DNA of 64,000 bases from Oceaniovalibus guishaninsula JLT2003 (GCF_000299575.1 NZ_AMGO01000046.1:124001-188000); one strand, 5' to 3'. Shown: positions 1 through 8,976, counted from the stretch's first letter. Translations and numbers: made by a program. Notes: generated by a model not told the origin, from the sequence alone.

Positions 1-1935
1 GTGACCTGCACGAAGATGGCCGAGAAGGGCGGCAACCTGGTGTCCACCGACGAACGGGTCGTCGTCACCGCCGAACACGTCGTCACCGCCACCGGCAACC
101 ACGCGCAGCGCACCGCGCGGCTGCTGGGTATCAGGACGCCCGCCATCCCGGTCGAACATCAGTATATCGTCACCGAACCCGATCCGGCGCTGGTCGAATG
201 GCGCAAGGCGAACGGCGAACATCCGGTGCTGCGCGATGTCGATGCGCGCTGGTACGTGCGCGAGGAACGGGGCGGCTGGATCCTCGGCCCCTATGAGGAC
301 GGCGCGCCCGCGCGTTTCCGCCACAGCGTTCCCGACAGCTTCCGCGCCGATCTCTTTCCGCTCGATCTGGACCGGATCGAAAAGGAATACATGGATTTCA
401 TCCACCGCATCCCGTCCTCGGAACAGGTCGGCATCAAGGACGATTTCAACGGCCCGATCTGCTATACCCCCGATGGCAACCCGCTGATCGGTCCCGCACC
501 CGGTCTGCGCAACATGTGGCTGGCCGAAGGGTTCAGCTTTGGCATCACCGCGGCGGGCGGGGCGGGGCATTATCTGGCGCAGATGATGACCGAAGGCGAG
601 GCCGAGATCGACATGGCCGCCCTCGACCCTCGCCGCTTCGGCCCGTGGATCGCGTCCGATCACGCGGTGGCGAAGAACGAGGAAACCTATGCCTTCCTGC
701 TGAAACCCCACTACCCCGACGAGGAACGGCCCGCCGCCCGGCCCCTGCGCACCGCGCCCTGCTATGACCGGATGAAGGCGCTGGGCGCGCGGTTCGGGCA
801 GGTCGATGGCTGGGAACGGCCCAACTACTTCGCGCCCCAGGGGTTTTCGGACAAGGATGCGTGGTCGTTCCGGCGCGGCGGCTGGTGGCCCTTCGCCCGC
901 GCCGAGGCCGAGGCGATCCGCAACGCCGCCGGGCTGATCGACGCCAGCGCCTTCGCCAAGCATGTGCTGAAAGGGCCGGGCGCGGCGGCGTTTCTCGACT
1001 GGTACACGACCAACCGCCTGCCAAAGGTGGGCCGCATCGCGCTGACCTATGCGCTGACGCAGGCCGGCACCGTGCGCAGCGAATACACCGTGCTGCGCCA
1101 GGCCGAGGATCGGTTCTATCTGGTCAGCGCCGGGGCCTGGAACGGCTATGACGCCGATCACCTTCTCAAGGCGATGGAGGACCGGGCCGACGATTTCGGC
1201 CCGATGGTGTTGCAGGACGTGACCACGCAATTCGGCGTCTTCGCGCTGGCCGGCCCGCATTCGCGCGACATCCTGTCCCGCCTGCTGCGCGACCCCGATC
1301 CCGACGGCGCGCTGGGCAACAAGCGCTTCCCGTGGCTGGGCGCGCGCGAGATCGAGCTTGGGATGGTCCCCCTGACCGCCATCCGCGTCGCCTATACGGG
1401 CGAGCTGGGATGGGAGCTGCACCACCCGATCGAGATGCAGAACCACCTGCTGGACCGGCTGGTCGAGGCGGGCGCCGATCTGGGGCTGCAACCCGTGGGC
1501 GCGCGGGCGCAGAACTGGCTGCGGCAGGAAAAATCCTATCGCGCCTTCGGCACCGAACTGGGCCGCGACGCATCCCCGCTCGAGGCCGGATTGCACCGCT
1601 TCGTCGATCTGTCGAAGGATTTTCACGGCAAGGACGCGATGCAGGCGCTGGGCATCCGGTCGTCCTGTGTGACGCTGCTGATTGACGGGCCGGACGATTG
1701 CGACCCCTGGGGACGCGAATCGCTGTGGCAGGACGGCACGCGCGTCGGGCGGCTGACCTCGGGCGGCTATTCGGTGGCGTTCGGCAAAAGCATCGGCATG
1801 GGCTATGTCCGCCCCGATCTGGCGCAACCCGGAACGCGGTTGACGGTGCGGATGCTGCGCGACCTCTGGGATGCCGTCGTGACCGAGGACAGCCCCCACG
1901 ATCCCGGCAATGCCCGCATCAGGGCCGACGGCTAG
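1..1935 (+). CDS. Dimethylglycine/sarcosine dehydrogenase-like FAD oxidoreductase with GcvT domain (5' end outside window)
   Basis: Only the C-terminal 644 residues are visible. The reading frame is open from base 1, and the FAD-binding GxGxxG N-terminus must lie upstream, so the GTG at base 1 is not the start. Residues 1 to about 215 are the end of a DAO-type oxidoreductase domain (a TATGNHAQRTARLLG segment, then LAEGFSFGITAAGGAGHYLA). From about residue 255 onward comes a GcvT/aminomethyltransferase domain, where related enzymes bind tetrahydrofolate and take up the one-carbon unit (AYTGELGWELHHP is the typical motif). The family oxidatively demethylates dimethylglycine or sarcosine, usually in glycine betaine or choline breakdown. 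The exact N-methyl substrate cannot be told from sequence alone. The 3' end overlaps the converging VPLPA-CTERM gene by 17 bp. Confidence 0.85.
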   Translation: MTCTKMAEKGGNLVSTDERVVVTAEHVVTATGNHAQRTARLLGIRTPAIPVEHQYIVTEPDPALVEWRKANGEHPVLRDVDARWYVREERGGWILGPYEDGAPARFRHSVPDSFRADLFPLDLDRIEKEYMDFIHRIPSSEQVGIKDDFNGPICYTPDGNPLIGPAPGLRNMWLAEGFSFGITAAGGAGHYLAQMMTEGEAEIDMAALDPRRFGPWIASDHAVAKNEETYAFLLKPHYPDEERPAARPLRTAPCYDRMKALGARFGQVDGWERPNYFAPQGFSDKDAWSFRRGGWWPFARAEAEAIRNAAGLIDASAFAKHVLKGPGAAAFLDWYTTNRLPKVGRIALTYALTQAGTVRSEYTVLRQAEDRFYLVSAGAWNGYDADHLLKAMEDRADDFGPMVLQDVTTQFGVFALAGPHSRDILSRLLRDPDPDGALGNKRFPWLGAREIELGMVPLTAIRVAYTGELGWELHHPIEMQNHLLDRLVEAGADLGLQPVGARAQNWLRQEKSYRAFGTELGRDASPLEAGLHRFVDLSKDFHGKDAMQALGIRSSCVTLLIDGPDDCDPWGRESLWQDGTRVGRLTSGGYSVAFGKSIGMGYVRPDLAQPGTRLTVRMLRDLWDAVVTEDSPHDPGNARIRADG

Positions 1936-2413
1936 CTTTGCCGCGCCGCCCGACCGCCCCGAACGCCGCCAGTCCCGCGATCAGCAGCACGCCGCCCGCC
2001 GGCAGCGGCACGGCAGGGACATCGACCGCCGGCGCCGCATCGCCTGGATTGTCGGACGTCAGGTTCAGCGGATCGGGCTTGCGCGCCTGATCCGACCAGG
2101 ACGATGTCAGCCGCAGGGTGTCGGGGCTGTCGTCCCTCTGCGACGAGGTCAGCAGAAATTCGGCGGGGCTGCCGCCGGTCAGACCGGGCCGCCCGGATCC
2201 CGCATCGCCGCCGGGCGCGTCCGTCGGATGTTCGTCGCCAGAAGGCCGTCCGACCTCGACCCGGCCGCCGACGTGCAGCGTCGCGTCGAAGGGCTGCGCG
2301 TCGGGCGGCGGCGTGAACACTTCGGGCAGGAAGGTGACGTTCGCCGCAGCACCCATGCCGGCGGTCAGAAGGACCGACAGCGCCGCCGCCGCAATGATGA
2401 TCGCCTGTTTCAT
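1919..2413 (-). CDS. VPLPA-CTERM sorting-domain protein, secreted
   Basis: A protein of 164 residues with no recognised enzymatic domain. It opens with a signal peptide (charged start, then a hydrophobic run from residue 4 to about 22, ending GMGAAA). It ends with the tripartite sorting tail VPLPAGG, a hydrophobic helix, and a basic RRGKASRR cluster. That is the VPLPA-CTERM signal known from Rhodobacterales and processed by an exosortase of the XrtD type in systems where the enzyme is present. The middle is rich in Asp, Gly, Pro and Ser, as expected of a surface-exposed low-complexity protein. A good ribosome-binding site (GAGGGAA, 7 nt before ATG) supports the start. No exosortase lies in this window. 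Confidence 0.75.
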   Translation of the reverse strand: MKQAIIIAAAALSVLLTAGMGAAANVTFLPEVFTPPPDAQPFDATLHVGGRVEVGRPSGDEHPTDAPGGDAGSGRPGLTGGSPAEFLLTSSQRDDSPDTLRLTSSWSDQARKPDPLNLTSDNPGDAAPAVDVPAVPLPAGGVLLIAGLAAFGAVGRRGKASRRP

Positions 2414-2503
2414 GGCCGTTCCCTCGATTTACGTCGCATTCGACATAAACCGGATGGTAGGCCGTAGCCTAATCCTTTATGAACAAAGGGTTAAGGAACA
2501 TGG

Positions 2504-3274
2504 CTAACGAAGCGAGCGCCTGATCCGCCAGTCGTGCCATGCCGAGGCCGACCCCACGAAGGCGTTGATGTCCGTGCCACCCGAAAACCCCGGCACCGTC
2601 CCCGTCGCGGTGTATTGCCAGAACGTCCAGCGCGCGCCCGGATAGCGGTCGGCGGGCGTCGCCGCCGTGGAGCGCAGCCAGAATTCGGCGTCGAGTTGGC
2701 CGATATCGTTGCGGTCCCAGAAATCCGGCGTCGTATAGACGATGGGCCGCTGCCCGTAATGCCGCCCCACGATGTCCAGCCATGTGCGCGCCTCGGCCCG
2801 CACCACGGCGGGATCGGGGCGGAAGGTGCAGGTGGGCGAATGGGGGTTCCATTCCAGATCCAGCACCGGCGGCAGGTTGCCCGCCCGCCGCGGGACGTTG
2901 GCGATGAACCAGCGGGCTTGATCCTCGGCCGGGGTGCAGAAATAGAAGAAGTGATAGGCTCCCACCGGAATGCCCGCCCGCGCCGCGCCCTCCGAATGGC
3001 TGCCGAAGGCCGGGTCCAGCCTGTCGCCGCCCTCGGTCGCCTTGAGGAAGGCGAAGTTCACCCCCGCCGCCCGCGCCGCGTTCCAGTCGGGCGCGGCCTG
3101 CCAGCGGCTGACGTCGATGCCGTGCACGCCATAGGCCGCGGGGCCGCGTCCCGGCCAGTCGTGCGGGCGGCTGTCCCCGAAGGCGGGCGGCACCACCTGC
3201 ATCTGTCCCGGCACCGGCGGGGCAGGGCGGGCGCAGGCGGCAAGCAGCAGGAACAGGATCAGCATCGCGCGCAT
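2504..3274 (-). CDS. GH25-family lysozyme, lipoprotein
   Basis: A 256-residue muramidase-type hydrolase that cleaves the N-acetylmuramic acid to N-acetylglucosamine bond of peptidoglycan. The N-terminus has a lipoprotein signal (LLLAAC, lipidated Cys at about residue 14), so it should sit in a membrane facing the periplasm. GH25 landmarks appear in order: GIDVSRWQ, FLKATEGG, GAYHFFYF, the acidic pair in VLDLEWNP, WFWQYT-type motif WTFWQYTATG, and GGTDINAF near the end. It is the last gene of a minus-strand run, 4 bp downstream of the NmrA-like gene. The start at 3274 has AAGGA 9 nt upstream. Cell-wall remodelling is the likely role; a lytic toxin role is possible, but no immunity gene is visible. 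Confidence 0.88.
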   Translation of the reverse strand: MRAMLILFLLLAACARPAPPVPGQMQVVPPAFGDSRPHDWPGRGPAAYGVHGIDVSRWQAAPDWNAARAAGVNFAFLKATEGGDRLDPAFGSHSEGAARAGIPVGAYHFFYFCTPAEDQARWFIANVPRRAGNLPPVLDLEWNPHSPTCTFRPDPAVVRAEARTWLDIVGRHYGQRPIVYTTPDFWDRNDIGQLDAEFWLRSTAATPADRYPGARWTFWQYTATGTVPGFSGGTDINAFVGSASAWHDWRIRRSLR

Positions 3275-3278
3275 CGGG

Positions 3279-4121
3279 TCAGTCCTTTTGATCGGTCAGC
3301 CAGTCGGCGCGGTTCGCGGCGACATAGGCATCGAAAGAGGTCGCGGGCCGTCCGGTCAGCCCCTGGAAATCCGGCGAAACCGGCGCGGCGCGGCCCAGCC
3401 GCTGCACGGTGTAAAGCGCGGCCATCACCGCGGTCATGCCCGCGGGCCGCCCTTGCGCCAGGTTTTCGGCGACGAACCGGGCGATGCCGACCGGGCGATA
3501 GACGATGCGCCGGTTCAGATGCCGCGTCAGGATCGCCGCCACCGCGTCGAAGGTCAGCGCCTTCGGCCCGGTCAGGTCGAAGGCGCGCCCGACGGTCGCA
3601 GGCTCGTCCAGCGCCGCGACCGCCGCGCGTCCCACATCGCCCACATCGACAAAGGCCGACCGCCCGCGCCCCGCCGGCACCGCGATCTCGGATCGCCGCA
3701 GGATGCCGCCGGCCAGCGGCCCTTGCAGGTTCTGCATGAAATCGGCGGGCCGCAGCAGCGTCCAGGGGATGCCGCCGCGTGTGATCTCGGCCTCCATCGC
3801 GTGATGGGGCAGGATGCGCGTCCGTCCCGCGCCATGCACGCTCATGCATACGACGCGCTTGACGCCCGCCCGGCGGGCCGCGCCGATCAATGCGCGGAAG
3901 GGCCGCCCGCCCGTCACCTGCGGCGGGCGCATCGCGAACAGCGCCTGCGCCCCTTCAAGCGCCGCGTCGAAGCTGCCCGGATCGGCGATGTCGAACCGGC
4001 GACCGGGTCGCCCCGCCACCGCGCCGCCCGTCCGCGACAGGGCCACGGCGGCGCTGCCGGGGGGCAGGGCGGCCAGCACCGCGCCGCCCGCGCGCCCCGT
4101 CGCCCCCATGACGGCGATCAT
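3279..4121 (-). CDS. NmrA/atypical SDR NAD(P)-binding family protein
   Basis: A 280-residue protein with an N-terminal Rossmann motif (MGATGRAGGAV, residues 5 to 15) and the layout of NmrA-like atypical short-chain dehydrogenases. The motif VVCMSVHGAG replaces the usual SDR catalytic Ser/Tyr region, and LLRPADFMQNL is the typical NmrA segment. These proteins act as NAD(P)H:quinone oxidoreductases, isomerase-like enzymes or redox sensors; the substrate here is unknown. The ATG at 4121 was chosen over upstream starts because it overlaps the stop of the FAD oxidoreductase as ATGA (4118-4121), which implies translational coupling. The longer open frame upstream is a shadow of that gene. Confidence 0.82.
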   Translation of the reverse strand: MIAVMGATGRAGGAVLAALPPGSAAVALSRTGGAVAGRPGRRFDIADPGSFDAALEGAQALFAMRPPQVTGGRPFRALIGAARRAGVKRVVCMSVHGAGRTRILPHHAMEAEITRGGIPWTLLRPADFMQNLQGPLAGGILRRSEIAVPAGRGRSAFVDVGDVGRAAVAALDEPATVGRAFDLTGPKALTFDAVAAILTRHLNRRIVYRPVGIARFVAENLAQGRPAGMTAVMAALYTVQRLGRAAPVSPDFQGLTGRPATSFDAYVAANRADWLTDQKD

Positions 4122-5188
4122 CCCGCCAGGCGGCGGGGCGACAGCGAGGCGGTCAGCGACGCCAGGTCCGACGCCCCGCCATTCATCACCCCCTTCAGCA
4201 CCCGCGCCGCCGCCGGCGCGATCTGGAAGCCATAGCCGCCTTGCCCCGCCAGCCACCAGAAATCCGGCGTTTCGGGATCGGGGCCGATGACCGGCGTGCG
4301 GTCGGGGGCGAAGGTGCGCAGCCCCGCCCATGTGGCGATGGGCCGCGTGACGGGTTCGGTCACGTGTTCCTCGTAACGCGCCAGCCCCTCGGCCAGCACC
4401 ATGTCGTCGGGCCAGGCATCGAAGGGATCCATCGGATCCTCCTCGCCGGGCGAAACCAGCAGCGCCCCGGCATCGGGCTTGCAATACCACGCCTCGCCCG
4501 CCGAAAAGCAGAAGGGCCAGGCCCGCGTGTCGCGTCCGCCCGGTCCTGCGATCCGCGCCATCGACCGCCGATAGGGTTGCAGGCCTAGCGGCGTCGCCCC
4601 CGCCAGCCGCGCGGTTTCGTCCGCCCAGGCGCCGGCGGCATTGACCAGATGGCGCGCGCGCACCTCGCCGCCGGGCCAGCGCAGCACCCAGGCGCCGTCC
4701 TCGCGCGAAATGTCGGTGATCCGCGATCCGGTGACGATGCGGGCATCCGCCGCCATGGCGATGCGGCGATAGTGCTGCACGAGAAGATCGGTGTCGATAT
4801 CGGCCGATCCGTGCTCGGCCGCGGCCAGCGTCACGTCGGGCGCCAGGATCGGCAGCAGCGCGCGCGCCTCGTCGGGGCCGATGCGGTCCATGCCCAGTTC
4901 GGCCAGGTCGCGCTCGAACGCGTCGGCCATGTCGTCCTTGGCGACCAGCATCACCGGGCGCGGCATCAGAACGTCGGCCTCGCGATGCTCGTCGGCGCTG
5001 ATGGCGTTCATCTCGCGGATGGTGGCGTTGCCATAGCCGCGGATGAACATCGCGGCCGACCGGCCAGACGCGTGGTAGGCCAGCCCCTGTTCGGCCTCCA
5101 GCAGCGTCACCGATGCCTGCGGCGCCAGTGCCGCGGCCGCCGAGATGCCGGCGATCCCGCCGCCGACGATGACGATGTCCATATCCAT
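4118..5188 (-). CDS. DAO-family FAD-dependent oxidoreductase
   Basis: A 356-residue glycine/D-amino-acid oxidase-type flavoenzyme. The N-terminal dinucleotide-binding motif is VIVGGGIAGISAAAALA, followed by EAEQGLAYHASGRSAAMF, the usual region around the flavin. The C-terminus carries TPVIGPDPETPDFWWLAGQGGYGFQIAPAAA, of which the GQGGYGFQ stretch is the second flavin-contact motif of the family. The substrate is probably an amine or D-amino acid; sequence does not decide it. The start at 5188 has AAGGAG 7 nt upstream; a second ATG lies six bases further in. It is the middle of a minus-strand unit, 25 bp after the aldo/keto reductase and overlapping the NmrA-like gene by 4 bp, so the three may share one pathway. 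Confidence 0.85.
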   Translation of the reverse strand: MDMDIVIVGGGIAGISAAAALAPQASVTLLEAEQGLAYHASGRSAAMFIRGYGNATIREMNAISADEHREADVLMPRPVMLVAKDDMADAFERDLAELGMDRIGPDEARALLPILAPDVTLAAAEHGSADIDTDLLVQHYRRIAMAADARIVTGSRITDISREDGAWVLRWPGGEVRARHLVNAAGAWADETARLAGATPLGLQPYRRSMARIAGPGGRDTRAWPFCFSAGEAWYCKPDAGALLVSPGEEDPMDPFDAWPDDMVLAEGLARYEEHVTEPVTRPIATWAGLRTFAPDRTPVIGPDPETPDFWWLAGQGGYGFQIAPAAARVLKGVMNGGASDLASLTASLSPRRLAG

Positions 5189-5213
5189 GACGCTTCTCCT
5201 TGCCGCGCGGGCG

Positions 5214-6146
5214 CTATACCTCTTCCAGCCGGTCCGTCGCGGGCGGAGGGGCATGGCCGAGCGCGCTGATCCGGGCACAGAGCGCATCGTCCATGCCGAA
5301 GTCCAGCGCCGCCAGCGACGGGGCAAGCTGTTCGGCCGACCGCGCGCTGACGATCGGCGCGGTGACGGCGGGGTGCCGCATCGCCCAGGCCACCGCCAGC
5401 GTGGCGGGATGGGCGTCCGCCTGCATCGCCAGCGTCGCCAGATCGGCGGCGGCGCGGTGCATCCAGTCGGGCCGGTATCGCGCCGCATAGCGGTCGTCCT
5501 CGGTGATCCGCCCGCTGCCGCCCGCCGAATACTTGCCGCTCAGCAATCCGCCGCCCAAGGGCGAATAGGGCAGGGCGGCGATGCCTTCGGACAGGCACAT
5601 CGGAAACAGCTCGACCTCGGTCTGCCGCTTCACCAGGTTGTACATGGGCTGGATCATGTCGATCCGCGTGCCGTGGGCAGCGGCGACGGCCTGCGCCTTC
5701 ATCACCTGCCACGCGGCGAAGTTCGACACCCCCAGATAGCGCACCCGCCCCTGTCGTTGCAGATCGGCCAGCGCGGCGATGCTGTCCGCAAGCGGCGTCG
5801 CCGCGTCCCAGCGGTGCAGATAAAGGATGTCGATCACATCCACCCCCAGCCGCCGCGCGGATGTGTCGGCGCTGCGCCGGATCGTCTCGGGCGCGTTGCC
5901 GGCCTGGAAATCGACCTTGGTGGCGATGGCGATGTCGTCCCGCGCCGCGCCGGTCAGCGCGCCCAGAATCTCCTCGGACCGCCCGCCGGTATAGACATGG
6001 GCCGTGTCGAAGGCATTGATCCCGGCCGCGCGGCACGCCTCGAACATCGCGCGGCTGGCGGATGCGTCGGCGGCGCCACCGAACTGCATCGCGCCGAAGC
6101 AGAGGCGCGACAACGGCGCGCCCGAAAGGGTGGTGATCGCGTTCAT
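5214..6146 (-). CDS. Aldo/keto reductase
   Basis: A 310-residue NADPH-dependent oxidoreductase of the aldo/keto reductase barrel family. The catalytic tetrad can be read in order: Asp and Tyr in FDTAHVYTGG, Lys in IATKVDF, and His in LYLHRWD. The coenzyme-binding C-terminal half includes VRYLGVSNFAAWQV and YSPLGGGLLSGKY. Length is normal for the family. The gene leads a minus-strand run with the FAD oxidoreductase, NmrA-like protein and GH25 lysozyme. The substrate is unknown. The nearest named relatives by motif are YajO/Tas-type general aldo/keto reductases, but I do not assign one. Confidence 0.88.
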   Translation of the reverse strand: MNAITTLSGAPLSRLCFGAMQFGGAADASASRAMFEACRAAGINAFDTAHVYTGGRSEEILGALTGAARDDIAIATKVDFQAGNAPETIRRSADTSARRLGVDVIDILYLHRWDAATPLADSIAALADLQRQGRVRYLGVSNFAAWQVMKAQAVAAAHGTRIDMIQPMYNLVKRQTEVELFPMCLSEGIAALPYSPLGGGLLSGKYSAGGSGRITEDDRYAARYRPDWMHRAAADLATLAMQADAHPATLAVAWAMRHPAVTAPIVSARSAEQLAPSLAALDFGMDDALCARISALGHAPPPATDRLEEV

Positions 6147-6188
6147 CGCCCGATCATGCCAGCCCCCGCCGCCAATGGAAAGCGGCGC

Positions 6189-6905
6189 TCAAAGGAACAG
6201 CGGAAGGATCGCCGGCGCCAGGATCGCCGTGGCCAGCGCGTTCATCGCCATCCCCAGCCCCGCGAAGGCCCCCGCCGTCCGGTTCACCTGGAACGCGCGC
6301 GCGGTGCCGATGCCGTGGCTGGCCACCCCCAGCGCAAAGCCGCGCGCCCGCCAGTCCCTGATGCGCAGAAGGTTCAGCAGCGGGGTCGCCACCACCGCGC
6401 CTGTGATGCCGGTCAGGATGACCAGCACGGCGGTCAGCGTGGGCGATCCGCCGATGCGTTCGGCGATGCCGATGGCCACCGGCGCCGTCGCGGATTTGGG
6501 CGCAAGCGATGCCAGCAGCGTGTCGCCGACCCCGAAGGCCCGCGCGATGGCCAGCGCCGACAGCGCCGCCGTCAGCGACCCCGCCAGCAAGGCCGCCAGC
6601 ACCGGCAGCAGGGCGCGCCGCAGACGCCCCAGATTGTCGTAAAGCGGCAGCGCCAGCGCGACCGTCGCCGGACCCAGCAGGAAATGCACAAACTTCGCGC
6701 CCTCGAAATAGGTGGGATAGTCGGTCCGCGTCACGAAAAGCAGCCCCGCCAGCAGCGCCACCGCGACCAGCACCGGGTTGACCAGCGGCACCCGCCCCGA
6801 TCCGCGAAAGCACGCATCCCCGATGGCATAGGCCAGCAGCGTCGCCGTCAGCCATACCAGCGGCCCTTCGGACAGATAGCTCCAGAAGTCGGCGAGGCTA
6901 GTCAT
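6189..6905 (-). CDS. lrgB: LrgB-family membrane protein
   Basis: A 238-residue integral membrane protein with about seven hydrophobic segments. The family signature is clear: SLAPKSATAPVAIGIAERIGG in the middle and ALGVASHGIGTARAF near the C-terminus. LrgB/CidB proteins work with a small holin-like LrgA/CidA partner. In other bacteria the pair affects murein hydrolase export, pyruvate or glycolate handling and cell death. The first 8 bp overlap the end of lrgA, so the two are translationally coupled, as usual. It is separated by 42 bp from the downstream aldo/keto reductase. Confidence 0.9.
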   Translation of the reverse strand: MTSLADFWSYLSEGPLVWLTATLLAYAIGDACFRGSGRVPLVNPVLVAVALLAGLLFVTRTDYPTYFEGAKFVHFLLGPATVALALPLYDNLGRLRRALLPVLAALLAGSLTAALSALAIARAFGVGDTLLASLAPKSATAPVAIGIAERIGGSPTLTAVLVILTGITGAVVATPLLNLLRIRDWRARGFALGVASHGIGTARAFQVNRTAGAFAGLGMAMNALATAILAPAILPLFL

Positions 6906-7251
6906 CGCCCGACCCCGTCAGCCGCGCGACCAGCACGAATGTCAGCGCCCCCGCCGCGATGGCCAGCACGGTCGATCCGACGATGGCGGCGGCGATGGCC
7001 ATGGTCTGCGATCCCAGCGTCGTCATATGCCCCATCACCCCGACCCCCGCCGGCACGAACAGCAGCGACAGATGCGCCAGGATCGTCTCGGCGACCGGAC
7101 GCAGCAGGTCGCGCATCCGCGCCGACAACCGGATCAGCGCCAGCATCAGCAGCATCCCCGCGACGGGGCCGGGCACGGGCAGGCCGGCGGCGCGCGTCAG
7201 CGCCTCGCCCGCAAGCTGGCAGATCAGCAGCGCCAGAAACGCATGGACCAT
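6898..7251 (-). CDS. lrgA: LrgA/CidA-family holin-like protein
   Basis: A 117-residue protein with four predicted membrane spans, matching the usual LrgA/CidA length. The family motif GLPVPGPVAGMLLMLALI lies at residues 24 to 41, followed by a loop with basic residues and the segment LFVPAGVGVMGHM, which is diagnostic. Partner of the overlapping lrgB. No LytTR-type two-component regulator, which governs lrgAB in some Gram-positives, is visible nearby. Confidence 0.9.
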   Translation of the reverse strand: MVHAFLALLICQLAGEALTRAAGLPVPGPVAGMLLMLALIRLSARMRDLLRPVAETILAHLSLLFVPAGVGVMGHMTTLGSQTMAIAAAIVGSTVLAIAAGALTFVLVARLTGSGDD

Positions 7252-7280
7252 TGCGGCCTCAACCCCACCCGAACGAAAGA

Positions 7281-7310
7281 ACCGCCCCCCGCATCATGCA
7301 AGGGGGCGGT
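7281..7310 (-). terminator. Rho-independent-type terminator after the sorbosone dehydrogenase-like gene
   Basis: Perfect 9-bp inverted repeat ACCGCCCCC (7281-7289) and GGGGGCGGT (7302-7310) around a 12-nt loop. In minus-strand sense it is followed by TCTTTCGTTC, a modest T-rich run. It sits 23 bp past the stop at 7333 and before lrgA, so it should end transcription of the sugar dehydrogenase-like gene. Confidence 0.75.
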
Positions 7311-7332
7311 CGTGACGCGCAAGTCGCAGGCG

Positions 7333-8805
7333 TCAGTTCTCTTCGGCGCCTTGCAGGCCGGTATCGTCATAGGTGATCCGCCAGACCGTCCCGCCGGTAT
7401 CGTCGATGACGTAAAGCGCGCCGTCGGGGGCCACCGTCACGTCGGCGGGCCGGCCCCAGACCTCGGCCCGGTCGGTGCCGCGCGACCAGAACCCGGTCAG
7501 GAAGTTCTCGTAGGTGCCTTCGGGCATCCCGTCCGAGAAGGGCACGAACACCACCTTGTAGCCGGTGGGCTGCGTCCGGTTCCACGATCCCTTCAGCGCC
7601 ACGAACGCCCCGTCGCGGAACCGCTCGGGGAACATCTCGCCTTCATAGAACGCCAGGTCCATCGCCGCCGAATGGGGGTTGAACAGCAGGTCGGGCACCT
7701 CGGCGCTGTCCACCAGGTCGGGGGCAAGCTGCGCGAAACCGGGCTGCGGATTGCTGCCCATATAGCTGTAGGGCCAGCCGAAGAATTCGCCCTCGTCCAC
7801 GCGGATCAGGTAATCGGGCACCAGATTGTCGCCCGCGCCGTCCCGTTCCTGCACCACGGCGAAAACCTCGCCCGTATCGGGATGCACATCCAGGCCCGCA
7901 GGGTTGCGCACGCCCGTCACCAGCGTCCTCTGGTCCGACCCGTCCGCGGCGAAGCTCTGGATGGTGGCCTTGGGGTCCGGCTCCACGGCGATATTGCCCA
8001 TCGAGCCCACGCCGACATAAAGCCGCCCGTCCGGCCCGATCTCGATATCCCGGTTCACATGGCCGTTCATCGCGCCGAAGACCCCGCTTTCGGTCAGCAG
8101 GCTTTGGCCCGAAAAGTCGAACAGCGGCTTGCGGTTCTCGACCGGCGTTTCGTCCACGGTCTGGCTGCGCGCGCCCACATTGCGGATGTTGGGGCTCTTG
8201 TAGGGTTGCGACCAGATGCCTTCCAGATCGGCGATCAGGATCTCGGTGTCGAAATCGCCCTCGCCGGTCCAGTCGCGGTGGGTGATGCCATAGGGCGCGG
8301 TGAACGGCTCGAACGCGCGCGAGATGATGTCGGCCTCGCCGTCGCCGTCCGTGTCGCGCAGCAGCGTGATATAGCCGCCTTCCTGCATGGAAACCAGCAG
8401 ATCGCCGTTGGGCAGGACATGACCCTGGCGGGGCTTTTCAAGCCCCTTGGCGAACAGGGTCGCGTTGAACCCGCCGGGCAGCGACAGCTCTCGCGGCACC
8501 TCGGTCGCGCGCAGCGGCGCATTGGCGACGGGCGGCCCCTCATAGGGCTGCGGCAGGTCCGACAGATCGACGCGGAACCGCTGGCCGACCGCCTGATCCT
8601 GTTCGGGGCTGGCCGAGATGGCGCTGATAACATCGTCGCCGGCCGGGCTGTCGTCCGCACCGCCGCCCTGGCTGTCCGATGTGACGATTTCCGCGTCGCT
8701 GGGGGCGGGGCTGGTCTGCCCTTCGGTGGCGTCCTGCGCGTACCCGAACCCCGGAGAGGCAAGCGCCGCGACGATGGCGGTGGCGGTCAGGCGGAAACTG
8801 GGCAT
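7333..8805 (-). CDS. PQQ-dependent sugar (sorbosone/glucose) dehydrogenase-like protein, periplasmic
   Basis: A 490-residue exported protein. After a signal peptide (ending near GFGYAQ, residue 20) there is an acidic low-complexity linker to about residue 70. A six-bladed propeller of the soluble glucose/L-sorbosone dehydrogenase family follows. Typical features are LSLPGGFNATLFAKGL, GPDGRLYVGVGSMGN, TLVTGVRNPAGLDVHP, and near the end GRPADVTVAPDGALYVIDDTGGTVWRITY. Enzymes of this family oxidise sugars with PQQ in the periplasm, but many members have no proven activity. The start at 8805 was chosen because AGGAG lies 8 nt upstream and the signal peptide begins there; the frame stays open a further 27 codons. 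It is followed by a strong terminator. Confidence 0.83.
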   Translation of the reverse strand: MPSFRLTATAIVAALASPGFGYAQDATEGQTSPAPSDAEIVTSDSQGGGADDSPAGDDVISAISASPEQDQAVGQRFRVDLSDLPQPYEGPPVANAPLRATEVPRELSLPGGFNATLFAKGLEKPRQGHVLPNGDLLVSMQEGGYITLLRDTDGDGEADIISRAFEPFTAPYGITHRDWTGEGDFDTEILIADLEGIWSQPYKSPNIRNVGARSQTVDETPVENRKPLFDFSGQSLLTESGVFGAMNGHVNRDIEIGPDGRLYVGVGSMGNIAVEPDPKATIQSFAADGSDQRTLVTGVRNPAGLDVHPDTGEVFAVVQERDGAGDNLVPDYLIRVDEGEFFGWPYSYMGSNPQPGFAQLAPDLVDSAEVPDLLFNPHSAAMDLAFYEGEMFPERFRDGAFVALKGSWNRTQPTGYKVVFVPFSDGMPEGTYENFLTGFWSRGTDRAEVWGRPADVTVAPDGALYVIDDTGGTVWRITYDDTGLQGAEEN

Positions 8806-8976
8806 CGAACGCTCCTTTGAAGATCGCAACTGACGGTCAATGCCGCAGGGCCGTCCGGGGTCCATCGCCGCCTCCATCCGCCGCACCCGGCCATGGGCGC
8901 GGCCCGGTCGTCGCTATTGACAGCCCCCGCAGGCCCGCCCAATCCACGGCCGGGCAGGGCGGAAGGGCGGGCATCC

